Positions 1 through 8,475 of a stretch of DNA of 64,000 nt are shown piece by piece; the first letter of the stretch is position 1; every line of letters begins with the position of its first letter. The position numbers and the translations under genes are program-made. The notes below the pieces were generated by a model, which was given only the letters and a program-made list of their open reading frames with translations, was not told where the DNA came from and made no database searches. The DNA lies in contig NZ_JAFREL010000070.1 in NCBI RefSeq assembly GCF_017377655.1, forward strand, positions 62,001 to 126,000. Reading direction: 5' to 3'. This DNA is from Candidatus Enterococcus ferrettii. Its GTDB lineage: Bacteria > Bacillota > Bacilli > Lactobacillales > Enterococcaceae.

Positions 1-474
1 GTGGTGACACAAGAAGAATTGTACGATCGGGCAAGTCAAAAAGCACCAAGTGCAACCTTTGTTCAGGTAGAGAACTTTATGAATTCCCCACGTTACGATG
101 AAATCGTGGAACGTTTGTCTGATGGTCCAGCAGCAGGTGCTGATGGAAAAAAGTTGAGTGACGATGTTGTTGAGGGAGTTGCGGATTACGATAGAGTAGA
201 CCACATCGTCTTTGCCTACGAAAAAGGAAAAGGTTCTGCTAATATGGGCGCAACCGTTATGAAGAAGGTCTTGAAGGAACAAGGTGTCAATTTGCCAGTG
301 ACTGCAGCAATGATCGGGGAATTGAAGGATGAACCTTCAGCTATGATCGTTACTATGCAAACTGAAACAGTTCATGCTGAACAACAAGCACCGAGTGCCG
401 TTCACGTGCCTGTAGCTGACATGGTAACTTCAGAAAAATATGATAAAATTGTTGCTCAGTTAAAAAATAAGTAG
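1..474 (+). CDS. mtlA: Mannitol PTS EIICB (MtlA), C-terminal part, cut by window start
   Basis: The reading frame is open at base 1, so the gene starts upstream and GTG at 1 is not its start. In the family, MtlA is the membrane permease that imports and phosphorylates mannitol. Residues 1-39 of the visible part look like the end of a IIB domain, with the block QKAPSATFVQVENFMNSP. After a linker, residues about 66-154 look like a second IIB domain: HIVFAYEKGKGSANMGA sits where a normal IIB has a Cys-containing phosphorylation loop, and 116-154 align without gaps to 1-39 at about 16 of 39 positions. The second copy has Tyr in place of the phosphorylated Cys, so it is probably not catalytic. The mtlR, mtlF and mtlD genes that follow support the identification. 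Confidence 0.85.
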   Translation: MVTQEELYDRASQKAPSATFVQVENFMNSPRYDEIVERLSDGPAAGADGKKLSDDVVEGVADYDRVDHIVFAYEKGKGSANMGATVMKKVLKEQGVNLPVTAAMIGELKDEPSAMIVTMQTETVHAEQQAPSAVHVPVADMVTSEKYDKIVAQLKNK

Positions 475-501
475 TCTTTTTTGCAGAATCGTATTACCCT
501 T

Positions 502-525
502 AAAGCAGTGAGTATTCACTGCTTT
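502..525 (+). terminator. Hairpin between mtlA and mtlR
   Basis: AAAGCAGTGA and TCACTGCTTT form a perfect 10-bp stem around GTAT. Only an interrupted T-rich stretch follows (TACCCTTTT), so this may be a weak terminator or an mRNA-stabilising hairpin that makes mtlA more abundant than mtlRFD. Confidence 0.6.
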
Positions 526-554
526 TACCCTTTTACTATTTGGAGGAGGTACTA

Positions 555-2612
555 GTGTACTTTTCGGTTCGAGAAAAAAAGATTTTAGCGCTTTTGTTAG
601 CTTACCCGACTGGAGTCCAGCTGGATCAGCTGCAGCATGAGCTGAACGTCAGTAAACGGACGATTTATCGCGAGGTTTCCAGTATAGAAAAAACGATTAA
701 ACCGTTAGATGTTCAAATTATCAAACCCCGTGGTGAAGGATACCGAATCGTGGGGGAGAGTATTAATTTAGACAAACTAAAGGATCAGTTAGAAGAAAAT
801 AAGGAAGAGCTTTTTACGGATAATGTCCAAAGGCAAAGTGCGATTGTTACCAGCTTGCTGATGCTGGATGAAGAGGAAACAATTGAAGGACTGTCGATTG
901 ATTTTCAAGTCAGTCCTTCGACGATTGTTTCTGATTTGCAGGCGATTGAACAAAGCCTGGAGGATTATCGCTTGCAGCTCTTGCGGCTAAAGGGCCGGGG
1001 GATAAAGATTGCTGGCAGAGAAAAAGAAAAACGACAAATTTTAGGTAATCTGATTTTCAATGGGATAAATGAATACGAGTTTTTCCAATTCATTGATCAG
1101 TTGAATGAGGAGACAACCGAAGCTGAGACGGACAATTTTTTCCTGAAGCAATTAACCCCGCGAGGGCTATATTTAGCTAAGGATATCCTTTACCATATTC
1201 CACAATACTCAGTAAAAGAAGTCACAGACAACCAGCTGCAGCGTATTCTGATTTTGCTGGCTCTCTCAATTGATCGAATTCGTCAAAATAAGTTTGTGGA
1301 AGAAGAACAAGACAGCAGTCCAAAACCAGAAAGCATGCAAATTGCCAGTCAGATTATGATTAAAGTTGCTACTTACTGGGGGCATTCAATTCCAGCACAA
1401 GAGGTTCGCTTCTTTGCTTATCAGCTGGAGGGAATCAACTATAAGAAACCACAAAATATTTTTATTGATCATTTTGATGTTGAGCTTTCTTATCAGATTA
1501 AGGAACTGATTCGTTTGGTTTCAGAAGACAGCGGCTTGGAATTTCGTAAAGATGAGCAATTGTTTAACGATCTGCTTACGCATATGTCGGCGGCTTTGAA
1601 AAGAAGCATGACAGTCTTGCCCAATATGGTAAATCCACTGCTGCAGAAAATTCAGGAAAAATACAATACTCTGACTCAAGCAGTAACAAATCAGTTAGCA
1701 GTTATTTTTCCGGATCATCAATTTACTCATGATGAGCTGGGCTATGTAGTTATCCACTTTGCTACCTCCTTGGAGCGCAATCCCTCCAGTAAGGGACTAT
1801 TTGTTTTAGTTCTGTGTTCCAGCGGGATTGGAACTGCCCGGATATTGGAGAGTCGAATTAAGAAATACATGCCGGAAATTCAACAAATTCAAGTAGCAAA
1901 AATTTCTGAGATGAATCGCTTGAACTTCAAACAGTATGATTTAATCCTAGCCACCGTTTTTCTACCTGAATTCACGTTACCGTACAAAGTCATTTCACCG
2001 TTGCTTTTAGACGAAGAAATTCAGGATTTGCGGACCTATATTCACGACCTGCGTCCGGAAACAGAACGCATGGTAATTGAAGAAACGGTTCAAGAGCCGG
2101 GAGAGGATTTCAATAATCTTTATGAAACAATGCGTACAGCGAATCATCTACTAAACCAATTTGAAGTCCGACCCTTTGCAGCGGAGGAAACAATTGAGCT
2201 GACTTTGGAAAAGATGATTGGCGAACTAGAAGGATCAGTAGTTACGAATGCTGAGTATGTCACTCAAAAGGTAATCGATCGCTATATCGTTGCGCCAATT
2301 GGTGTGCCTAATACCAATTTTGCCTTGTTTCATAGTGCCAATAAGCATGTGCTGGAGCCTTATTTTGCTATTTATGATTTGGACAAAGCCTTTTCGATTT
2401 TGGGGATGGATAAAAAGAGCATCAAGCTGACCCGGGTATTGCTGCTGTTGGCACCCGATCCATTGCAGGAAGCACAAAAAGGATTGCTGGGAAAAATCAG
2501 CAGTTCAGTTATTGAGAGCGATCTGAACACTGAAATTTATAAGTTTGGTAATCATGAGCTGGTATATCAATTACTCAGTTCACTGTTCATTAAAGAGATT
2601 AAAGAGAACTAA
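555..2612 (+). CDS. mtlR: Mannitol operon transcriptional activator MtlR
   Basis: PTS-regulated activator of the BglG/LicR type that turns on mannitol genes. The N-terminus has DeoR/Mga-like helix-turn-helix segments, including a stretch near residue 35 (LNVSKRTIYREVSSIE). Two PRD regions fill about residues 200-410. A IIB-like segment follows with CSSGIGTARILESRI, whose Cys is the regulatory phosphorylation site in this family, and a EIIA-mtl-like C-terminus contains LFHSANKH. I use GTG at 555 because GAGG at 546-549 lies 5 nt upstream; the TTG at 540 overlaps that ribosome binding site. It lies between mtlA and mtlF, the usual place in Lactobacillales. Phosphorylation control is known for the family and inferred here. 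Confidence 0.92.
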   Translation: MYFSVREKKILALLLAYPTGVQLDQLQHELNVSKRTIYREVSSIEKTIKPLDVQIIKPRGEGYRIVGESINLDKLKDQLEENKEELFTDNVQRQSAIVTSLLMLDEEETIEGLSIDFQVSPSTIVSDLQAIEQSLEDYRLQLLRLKGRGIKIAGREKEKRQILGNLIFNGINEYEFFQFIDQLNEETTEAETDNFFLKQLTPRGLYLAKDILYHIPQYSVKEVTDNQLQRILILLALSIDRIRQNKFVEEEQDSSPKPESMQIASQIMIKVATYWGHSIPAQEVRFFAYQLEGINYKKPQNIFIDHFDVELSYQIKELIRLVSEDSGLEFRKDEQLFNDLLTHMSAALKRSMTVLPNMVNPLLQKIQEKYNTLTQAVTNQLAVIFPDHQFTHDELGYVVIHFATSLERNPSSKGLFVLVLCSSGIGTARILESRIKKYMPEIQQIQVAKISEMNRLNFKQYDLILATVFLPEFTLPYKVISPLLLDEEIQDLRTYIHDLRPETERMVIEETVQEPGEDFNNLYETMRTANHLLNQFEVRPFAAEETIELTLEKMIGELEGSVVTNAEYVTQKVIDRYIVAPIGVPNTNFALFHSANKHVLEPYFAIYDLDKAFSILGMDKKSIKLTRVLLLLAPDPLQEAQKGLLGKISSSVIESDLNTEIYKFGNHELVYQLLSSLFIKEIKEN

Positions 2613-2625
2613 GGAGGAATTACAA

Positions 2626-3063
2626 ATGGATTTACAACCAGAAATGATTTTATTGGATCAGTCCTTTGGAGACAAAGAGGAAGCGATTCGCGCATGTGGA
2701 CGTTTGCTTGTGGAAAATGGATGTGTGGATGAAGAATATATTGAGGCTATGATTGAGCGCAACCAGCTAGTATCTACTTACATGGGAAACTTTATTGCCA
2801 TCCCTCATGGAACAGATGAAGCAAAACGGTTTGTGAAAAAGAGTGGAATATCCATTGTACAAGCACCAGCAGGCGTACAATTTGGCAATGATGATACTGA
2901 AGATGTAGCAATGGTTTTATTTGGAATTGCAGGAGTAGAAAATGAACATTTGGATTTATTGCAAAAAATTGCGATTTTCTGTTCAGATGTTGAAAATGTC
3001 GTAAAGCTTGCCGATGCGAAATCAAAAGAAGAAATCATCGGTTATTTGCAGGAGGTTGAATAG
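2626..3063 (+). CDS. mtlF: Mannitol-specific PTS EIIA component (MtlF)
   Basis: Cytosolic phosphocarrier of 145 residues that passes phosphate from HPr to the IIB domain of MtlA. The EIIA-mtl signature is seen as [14 protein letters not shown], whose His is the phosphorylated residue. The start is ATG 2626 with AAGGAGG at 2611-2617. Upstream in-frame codons lie inside mtlR and lack a ribosome binding site. It starts 13 bp after mtlR and ends one base before mtlD, so the three genes form one transcription unit. Confidence 0.95.
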   Translation: MDLQPEMILLDQSFGDKEEAIRACGRLLVENGCVDEEYIEAMIERNQLVSTYMGNFIAIPHGTDEAKRFVKKSGISIVQAPAGVQFGNDDTEDVAMVLFGIAGVENEHLDLLQKIAIFCSDVENVVKLADAKSKEEIIGYLQEVE

Positions 3064-3064
3064 A

Positions 3065-4204
3065 ATGCGCGCAACGCACTTTGGTGCCGGCAATATCGGC
3101 CGTGGATTTATTGGGGAAATTTTAGCCAAGAATGGCTTTTCGATTGATTTTGTTGATATCAATGCCACAATTATTGATGCTTTAAATGAGCGGAAAGAAT
3201 ACACGATTGAATTGGCTGATGAAAACAAAGAACAAATTCATGTAGGCAATGTGGATGGACTTAACAATCAAACTAATCCTGAAGCAGTGGTAGATTCAGT
3301 AGCAGCTGCAGATATTGTGACTACGGCCATTGGTCCCAATGTGTTACCTTTTATTGCTGAACTTATTGCCAAAGGGATTCAAAAACGGAAGGCTGAAAAT
3401 AGCACAGTGCCAGTAGATGTAATCGCCTGTGAAAATATGATTGGCGGCAGTCAGTTCTTATTCGAGAAAGTTAAGGAGTATTTGACTGATGAAGATATGG
3501 CGTATGTTGAAGCCTATGTAGGGTTTCCAAATGCTGCAGTTGATCGGATTGTACCTATTCAACACCATGAAGATCCTTTGTTTGTATCGGTGGAACCTTT
3601 CAGCGAGTGGGTAGTGGATCAAACGCAATGCAAAAATAAGGAATTACAGCTGAGTAATGTAACGTATGTTGAGGATCTAGAGCCTTACATTGAGCGAAAG
3701 TTATTTTCAGTAAATACGGGGCATGCAACAGTTGCCTACACCGGAGCATATGCCGGCTATCAAACAATTGATGAAGCGATTGGTCATCAAGAGGTCTTAG
3801 CTCAATTACGGGCAGTGCTGGAAGAAACCGGCAGCTTGTTAATTGCTAAATGGGGCTTTGATCGTGAGCAGCATCAAGCTTATATCAACAAAATTGTGAG
3901 CCGTTTTGAAAATCCGCATATTTCTGACAGTATTGATCGGGTAGCTCGCACGCCAATCCGCAAACTGGGTTACGACGAACGATTTATTCGTCCAATTCGT
4001 GAGCTGAAGAAACGTGAATTAGGATACATGCATTTAATTGAAGTTGTAGCAATGATTTTGAAATACCAAGATCCAAAAGATGAGCAAAGTGTTCAGCTTC
4101 AAGCAATGTTAAAGGACCAGCCTTTAGAAACAGTGATTGCCAAAGTGACCGGAGTAAATGATGATACTTTAATCACTGAAATTGCAGTAGAATACAACAA
4201 GTAG
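3065..4204 (+). CDS. mtlD: Mannitol-1-phosphate 5-dehydrogenase
   Basis: Oxidises mannitol-1-phosphate, the product of MtlA import, to fructose-6-phosphate with NAD+. At 379 residues it has the usual family length. The N-terminal Rossmann motif is [12 protein letters not shown], the middle has IACENMIGG, and the C-terminal half has [14 protein letters not shown], all typical of the polyol-specific long-chain dehydrogenase family. The start is ATG 3065 behind GGAGG at 3050-3054, inside the end of mtlF, which suggests translational coupling. It is the last gene of the mannitol operon and is followed by a terminator. Confidence 0.96.
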   Translation: MRATHFGAGNIGRGFIGEILAKNGFSIDFVDINATIIDALNERKEYTIELADENKEQIHVGNVDGLNNQTNPEAVVDSVAAADIVTTAIGPNVLPFIAELIAKGIQKRKAENSTVPVDVIACENMIGGSQFLFEKVKEYLTDEDMAYVEAYVGFPNAAVDRIVPIQHHEDPLFVSVEPFSEWVVDQTQCKNKELQLSNVTYVEDLEPYIERKLFSVNTGHATVAYTGAYAGYQTIDEAIGHQEVLAQLRAVLEETGSLLIAKWGFDREQHQAYINKIVSRFENPHISDSIDRVARTPIRKLGYDERFIRPIRELKKRELGYMHLIEVVAMILKYQDPKDEQSVQLQAMLKDQPLETVIAKVTGVNDDTLITEIAVEYNK

Positions 4205-4230
4205 ATCCTGATTATTCAGGGTCTTTTTTT
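4204..4230 (+). terminator. Terminator of the mtl operon
   Basis: GATCCTGA and TCAGGGTC form an 8-bp stem (one G-T pair) around TTAT, followed by seven T. It begins at the last base of the mtlD stop codon. Confidence 0.85.
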
Positions 4231-4277
4231 AAGTCTTATGAGAATAGTAGAAGAAGCGCTTAGCAATTTCTTAAAAT

Positions 4278-4291
4278 TTGGTCTAGACATT
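4278..4291 (+). promoter_or_regulatory. Candidate NagR/GntR operator 1 of nagB
   Basis: TTGGTCTAGACATT has a perfect GTCTAGAC core and resembles the NagR (YvoA) site type TGGTCTAGACCA of Bacilli. It lies immediately upstream of the predicted -35 of nagB. Regulator identity is inferred; no nagR gene is in the window. Confidence 0.55.
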
Positions 4292-4295
4292 TACA

Positions 4296-4324
4296 TTGCT
4301 TCTTTGACCGGATAGTGTTAAAAT
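4296..4324 (+). promoter_or_regulatory. nagB promoter
   Basis: The -35 is TTGCTT (4296-4301) and the -10 is TAAAAT (4319-4324) with a 17-bp spacer and an extended TG at 4316-4317. The expected start of transcription, near 4331, falls inside the second operator. Confidence 0.6.
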
Positions 4325-4337
4325 TGGTGTATACCAA
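4324..4337 (+). promoter_or_regulatory. Candidate NagR/GntR operator 2 of nagB
   Basis: TTGGTGTATACCAA has 5-bp inverted arms (TTGGT, ACCAA). It starts at the last base of the -10 and covers the predicted transcription start, a position suited to repression. It shares the TTGGT arm with operator 1, 46 bp upstream centre to centre. Confidence 0.55.
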
Positions 4338-4358
4338 ATAGACAAAGGAGCGTTTACA

Positions 4359-5060
4359 ATGGAAGTAATTCGCGTAAAAGATGCCCAAGAAGGCGGAAAA
4401 AAAGCATTTGAACTGATCAAAGACGGTATGGCTAATGGTGCAAAAGTATTAGGCTTAGCAACTGGCAGCACTCCTGAAACTTTATATCAAGAAATGACAA
4501 GCAGTGACTTAGATTTCTCTAATATGACTTCTGTTAATTTAGACGAATACGTAGGCTTAGGTGGCGAAGATACACAAAGTTATCGCTACTTTATGAACGA
4601 TCGTTTATTCAACAAAAAACCTTTTAAAGAAACCTTCGTGCCAAATGGCAAAGCAGAAGACTTAGAAGCTGAAGGCAAACACTACGATGACATCATTGCT
4701 GAGCATCCAATTGACATTCAAGTATTAGGAATTGGCCGCAATGGACATATTGGGTTTAATGAACCAGGCACACCATTTGATGAAACAACTCATGTAGTTG
4801 AATTGACTGAATCAACAATTGAAGCAAACAAACGTTACTTTGATAAAGTTGAAGATGTACCTACTCATGCTTTATCTATGGGTATTGGTTCAATCATGCA
4901 AAGTAAAAAGATTTTATTGTTAGCTTTTGGCGAAGCAAAAGCGGATGCAATTAAAGGCATGATCGAAGGTCCAGTCACTGAAGACCTGCCTGCAAGTGCA
5001 TTGCAAAACCATTCTGATGTAATCGTAATTATCGATGAAGAAGCAGCTAGCAAACTGTAA
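4359..5060 (+). CDS. nagB: Glucosamine-6-phosphate deaminase
   Basis: Converts glucosamine-6-phosphate to fructose-6-phosphate and ammonia, letting amino sugars enter glycolysis. At 233 residues it matches the short NagB form of Firmicutes, which lacks the C-terminal extension of the enterobacterial allosteric enzyme. Visible signatures are [12 protein letters not shown] (phosphate loop), [10 protein letters not shown], and [15 protein letters not shown] with the catalytic Asp/His region. The start is ATG 4359 with AAAGGAG about 8 nt upstream. It stands alone between two terminators, with its own promoter and two operators. Confidence 0.96.
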   Translation: MEVIRVKDAQEGGKKAFELIKDGMANGAKVLGLATGSTPETLYQEMTSSDLDFSNMTSVNLDEYVGLGGEDTQSYRYFMNDRLFNKKPFKETFVPNGKAEDLEAEGKHYDDIIAEHPIDIQVLGIGRNGHIGFNEPGTPFDETTHVVELTESTIEANKRYFDKVEDVPTHALSMGIGSIMQSKKILLLAFGEAKADAIKGMIEGPVTEDLPASALQNHSDVIVIIDEEAASKL

Positions 5061-5081
5061 AAGTTAATAGACAAGCGATAG

Positions 5082-5115
5082 GTCGGCAAACTCTTTGAGA
5101 GTTTGTCGGCTTTTT
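5082..5115 (+). terminator. nagB terminator
   Basis: GTCGGCAAACTC and GAGTTTGTCGGC pair over 12 bp (with G-T pairs) and five T follow. Confidence 0.85.
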
Positions 5116-5163
5116 ACTTTAACCAGTATTCTTGGGGCAGAATGAGCCAGTATATTTGTCAGA

Positions 5164-6177
5164 CTATTTTCGCCTGTTTCGTTTGCGGTTCTTGCTCTTG
5201 CCTTTCTTTTTTAAAGCTTTTTCGAGGTTCGTATTCTTTTCTGGTTTTGGCTTATTGAACAGCGAATGGGGTTCCTGATATTTTTTTGCATGATCTGAGG
5301 GCAATTTTCCTAGCCTCTCTCGGGCAAGCTCAGACTGAGATTTAAAGGCAGGTACTGCATCATTCAGTGATAAATCTTTGTCGAGTGTTGATCCAACAGT
5401 GTTGTTTGACGTGTTCGTAGCGTTGTTTGATTTTTTGGGAGGTGCTATAGTCTTTTCTGGTGCGGTATTTTCAGCTGTAGCTTGCTGGACTGGCTGCTGA
5501 TCAGCATCGCGTGGTTCAAACATTGGATCTTCTTCGTCACGAGTATTAAAATCATGCTCCCGCTCATCCACTGCAAAATACATCTTCACTACTCGAACGA
5601 ATTTACGGGTACCATCATCCTTTTGTAAAATGGTTACTTCGCCTAAAATATCCAAGACAGCTTTACGATCTTGTGTGGTCAGAGGTCGTACCACATTACC
5701 CAGGCTCCAATTGTGCAGCTTGCCGGTTTCATCTTCAAATACTGCTTTTAGAATCCGTTTTTTATCAGTTGTTTGCTCTTTAGAATGGAGAACTGGGCCT
5801 AAAGTATCGATGTGTGCTCGCGCTTGCTTGGTCACCTGCAAAAATTCTTGCTGATTCTTAAATAAACGGGAAATAACGATTTGCCACTCTTGTTGACTGA
5901 AATAGGGTTGAAAATAAATACATAAATGGCGTACAGAGGTGAGGTCCGCATCACTTGTTAGAAACAGTGAACGAACTAAATTTTTGGCTACGTTGGAGAA
6001 ATCGTGTTCGCTGAAAAAATTGCGTACTAGAACAATTACTGCTGATTGAATGATATGTAGTGCGTTAGCGTTTTCATCGTAATGTTGATTAAATCGGGCA
6101 TCTAGGGTTTCCTTTCTTTTTATAGAGAAAAGCTGACGATTTTGTAGTTTTACTGTTGAGTTGGTATTTTTAGACAT
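5164..6177 (-). CDS. Unrecognised basic-tailed cytosolic protein
   Basis: I do not recognise the family. The 337-residue product has no signal peptide or clear membrane segment. Residues 1-190 look folded, with several amphipathic helical stretches. Residues about 200-290 are polar, Gln/Ala/Pro/Asn-rich and probably disordered. The last 30 residues are very basic and end in KKKGKSKNRKRNRRK, which suggests RNA, ribosome or membrane-surface contact. The start is ATG 6177 with AAGGAGATG upstream. It is a single gene, convergent with nagB and divergent from the two-component system. Confidence 0.75.
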   Translation of the reverse strand: MSKNTNSTVKLQNRQLFSIKRKETLDARFNQHYDENANALHIIQSAVIVLVRNFFSEHDFSNVAKNLVRSLFLTSDADLTSVRHLCIYFQPYFSQQEWQIVISRLFKNQQEFLQVTKQARAHIDTLGPVLHSKEQTTDKKRILKAVFEDETGKLHNWSLGNVVRPLTTQDRKAVLDILGEVTILQKDDGTRKFVRVVKMYFAVDEREHDFNTRDEEDPMFEPRDADQQPVQQATAENTAPEKTIAPPKKSNNATNTSNNTVGSTLDKDLSLNDAVPAFKSQSELARERLGKLPSDHAKKYQEPHSLFNKPKPEKNTNLEKALKKKGKSKNRKRNRRK

Positions 6178-6599
6178 TGAGACATCTCCTTATAATTCTT
6201 TTTGGGTGATCCGCATTTCCCATTCTAAAATTTCTTGCAAAGGATTTCAATAGCTTTTCCCACTAAATATTTGTTTCTTTTTAACAATAATGCCATTTTA
6301 TTTACCCGTTTGTATTTTAAAAACTTGTTAAAAAGGATGAACATAGGTATCGGTAAAGGATTTTGTAATGTGAAATTACATTTCGCTAAAAACTGTTGTT
6401 ATTTATCTTTTTTTTTACATTTTATAAGAAAAATGGTTTTTTATATAAACCTGCGCTCGTTTTCTAAAGGCAGGTTTTACAAATCTCTTATTAATAAGAA
6501 TTTAGTCAAAGCTTTTTATCACTACTTCGCCATCTACGATTGTATCCAGAGGAATTCCTTGCTAAAGTAGAACTATATTAACTGAAACGAGGAAGTCTA
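6178..6599. other. AT-rich intergenic region with one inverted repeat
   Basis: This holds the promoters of the divergent genes on either side, but I cannot fix either with confidence. AAACCTGC (6447-6454) and GCAGGTTT (6470-6477) form an 8-bp inverted repeat with few T after it. A 111-codon plus-strand frame crosses the region, but it has no ribosome binding site and an Asn/Lys/Phe-rich composition expected from AT-rich DNA, so I do not call it a gene. Confidence 0.5.
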
Positions 6600-7271
6600 A
6601 TGCGAAGAATTTTATTGCTCGAGGATGATAAAAATTTGAATAGGGGAATTAATCTTTGCTTGACTAAAGAAGGATACGAGGTAGTATCCTGTTTAGATGT
6701 CGCCTCAGCTAAAGCGGTGTTTGAACAAAATGAAATTGATTTGATCATTAGCGATATTTCTTTGCCGGATGGGAGTGGTTTGGATTTTTGCCAAGAGATT
6801 CGCCGTCAATCTGGCGTGAGGATTGTTATGCTGACTTCCTATAATCAAGAATATGACATTGTTGCTGGCTATGAACACGGAGCAGATGATTATGTTACCA
6901 AGCCTTTCAGCCTAATGGTATTGGTTTCTAAGATTAATGCACTGGTAAAACGAATTGCGGAGCCTAACGGACAGCGGCTAATCTCTAATGAACTGAGCCT
7001 GTCGTTATCAGAAATGAAAGCTGTTAAAAATAATGAAACTTTACTCCTTAGTAAGACGGAGCTGCAGCTGCTTACGATCTTTATGAAGAACCCTAAACAA
7101 ATTCTTTCTGTTGATCAGCTGCTAGAACAGATATGGGATACCAAGGGAGACTATATTGACAGCAATATTGTTTCGGTGAATATCAGCCGGTTGAGACAAA
7201 AGATCGGTAAAGAGAAGATTAAAACAGTCAGAGGGGTGGGTTATTTATGGGTTTCCGACGTGCAAAAATAA
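6600..7271 (+). CDS. OmpR-family response regulator
   Basis: DNA-binding response regulator of 223 residues. The receiver domain has the acidic pair in LLLEDDKN and the phospho-acceptor Asp52 in ISDISLPDGSG. The conserved Lys is in DDYVTKPFS, and the C-terminal winged helix includes VNISRLRQKI. The ATG at 6600 follows GAGGAAGTCTA. The kinase gene overlaps its 3' end by 25 bp and an ABC transporter follows, an arrangement common for systems that sense antimicrobial peptides or envelope stress. The signal is not visible in the sequence. Confidence 0.93.
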   Translation: MRRILLLEDDKNLNRGINLCLTKEGYEVVSCLDVASAKAVFEQNEIDLIISDISLPDGSGLDFCQEIRRQSGVRIVMLTSYNQEYDIVAGYEHGADDYVTKPFSLMVLVSKINALVKRIAEPNGQRLISNELSLSLSEMKAVKNNETLLLSKTELQLLTIFMKNPKQILSVDQLLEQIWDTKGDYIDSNIVSVNISRLRQKIGKEKIKTVRGVGYLWVSDVQK

Positions 7272-8374
7272 TTGGATTCATTCTATCAATCATTATTGTC
7301 AGCGTAGGTTTAATCAGCTGGAATTATTTCGAAATGCGGACAGCATTAGAATATGATCGAACAACTGCCTTGGGAAGACTGAGTGAAAATGAAGCCCTTT
7401 CTGAAGCTCAATTGATCGAGGCTTTCAATCAAGAGGGCAACAAAACTTATTATGCCAAGGGATCCGAACTAGAAGCAAAGTATGGAATGGACACGCGAGA
7501 AACTAAGTATGACTATCTAGTTCAGCCTTTTTTGGTGCGGAATACGCTGATTTTGCTCGTAACTATTTTGTTAGTTCTCCTTTTGTTTTTTTGGAACCTG
7601 AGAGAGCAGAAGCTGTTGATGGAAGAATTAGAAAGTTTAGAAAACAAATACCACACTGAAAAAAGCCAGTATTCTATTCTGTTGCAGCGCACTCGACAGG
7701 AGGATAGTCAAATTAAATCAAGCATCACTGATATTGCCCATCAGTTAAAAACACCGGTGGCTTCCTTGAAGCTGAGTATGGATATTGCACTATCAGAGGC
7801 GTATTCTCCAGCTGAACGTCAGGAATTCAGTGATCAAGCAGTTCTTCAGATCAATAAATTGAATTTGATGCTTGATGGACTAGCAAAAATTTCACAAATG
7901 GAAACCGACCTAATTCAGATCAATCCGCAAAAATATTCATTAAGAAAATTAGTTAGTGAAGCAATCAATAGTGTAATCATCAAAGCGCTCGAAAGAGATA
8001 TCGACATTGAGTTATCGTCGATTGATGAGAGCACTATTTTTGTTGACTACAAATGGACCTTAGAAGCACTTAGCAATGTGTTAGAAAACGCGATTAAGTA
8101 CTCTCCAGTGCATACGAAGATTCAGGTGAATAGTCAATCGTTAGTCACTTATGTGGTTTTAGAAATCCTTGATGAAGGTCCTGGTATTCCTAAGCAAGAA
8201 CAAACCTTGATCTATCAGCGTTTTTATCGTGGTGAAAATAGTAATGAGGTGGAGGGATCAGGGGTTGGGTTATATTTAACTAGAAAAATCATCGAAGAGC
8301 AAGGCGGGACCATTTTGGTTAAAAACCGAGTAGATCAGGGCGCGAATTTTCAATTAACGCTTCCGTTAGTCTAA
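7247..8374 (+). CDS. Membrane sensor histidine kinase
   Basis: The 375-residue partner kinase has two membrane segments (about residues 8-26 and 99-116) enclosing an extracytoplasmic loop of about 70 residues. No HAMP domain is obvious, and the coiled linker leads straight to the H-box. That box, IAHQLKTPVASLKLS, places the phosphorylated His at 165. ATPase motifs are ENAIKYS (N-box), DEGPGI (G1) and GSGVGLYL (G2). ATG 7247 overlaps the regulator gene and has GAGGGGTGG upstream. The short loop is larger than in the loop-less BceS type, so direct ligand sensing is possible. Confidence 0.92.
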   Translation: MGFRRAKIIGFILSIIIVSVGLISWNYFEMRTALEYDRTTALGRLSENEALSEAQLIEAFNQEGNKTYYAKGSELEAKYGMDTRETKYDYLVQPFLVRNTLILLVTILLVLLLFFWNLREQKLLMEELESLENKYHTEKSQYSILLQRTRQEDSQIKSSITDIAHQLKTPVASLKLSMDIALSEAYSPAERQEFSDQAVLQINKLNLMLDGLAKISQMETDLIQINPQKYSLRKLVSEAINSVIIKALERDIDIELSSIDESTIFVDYKWTLEALSNVLENAIKYSPVHTKIQVNSQSLVTYVVLEILDEGPGIPKQEQTLIYQRFYRGENSNEVEGSGVGLYLTRKIIEEQGGTILVKNRVDQGANFQLTLPLV

Positions 8375-8407
8375 TAATTTTCCTTTCTTACAATTTTGTA
8401 ACGTTTC

Positions 8408-8452
8408 CTGCAAGAGAACTGCAAGGTTCAAACTTTAAACTAAAAGTAAGAT
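8408..8452 (+). promoter_or_regulatory. Direct repeats and -10 upstream of the ABC operon
   Basis: CTGCAAG occurs at 8408-8414 and 8419-8425, an exact 7-bp direct repeat with 11-bp phasing, the layout OmpR-family regulators bind. A -10-like TAAGAT lies at 8447-8452, but no good -35 is present at 17 bp, as expected for an activated promoter. I infer control by the adjacent response regulator. Confidence 0.5.
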
Positions 8453-8475
8453 AAAGCCAAGAGGGGGAAACAACT

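Noticed and set aside
4241..4270. Possible cre site near nagB (GAAGCGCTTAGC)
   Set aside because: Only about 9 of 14 consensus positions match, and the sequence is well upstream of the promoter elements.
6235..6570. Plus-strand frame of 111 codons before the response regulator
   Set aside because: No ribosome binding site, Phe/Lys/Asn-rich composition typical of AT-rich intergenic DNA, and it covers the expected divergent promoters.
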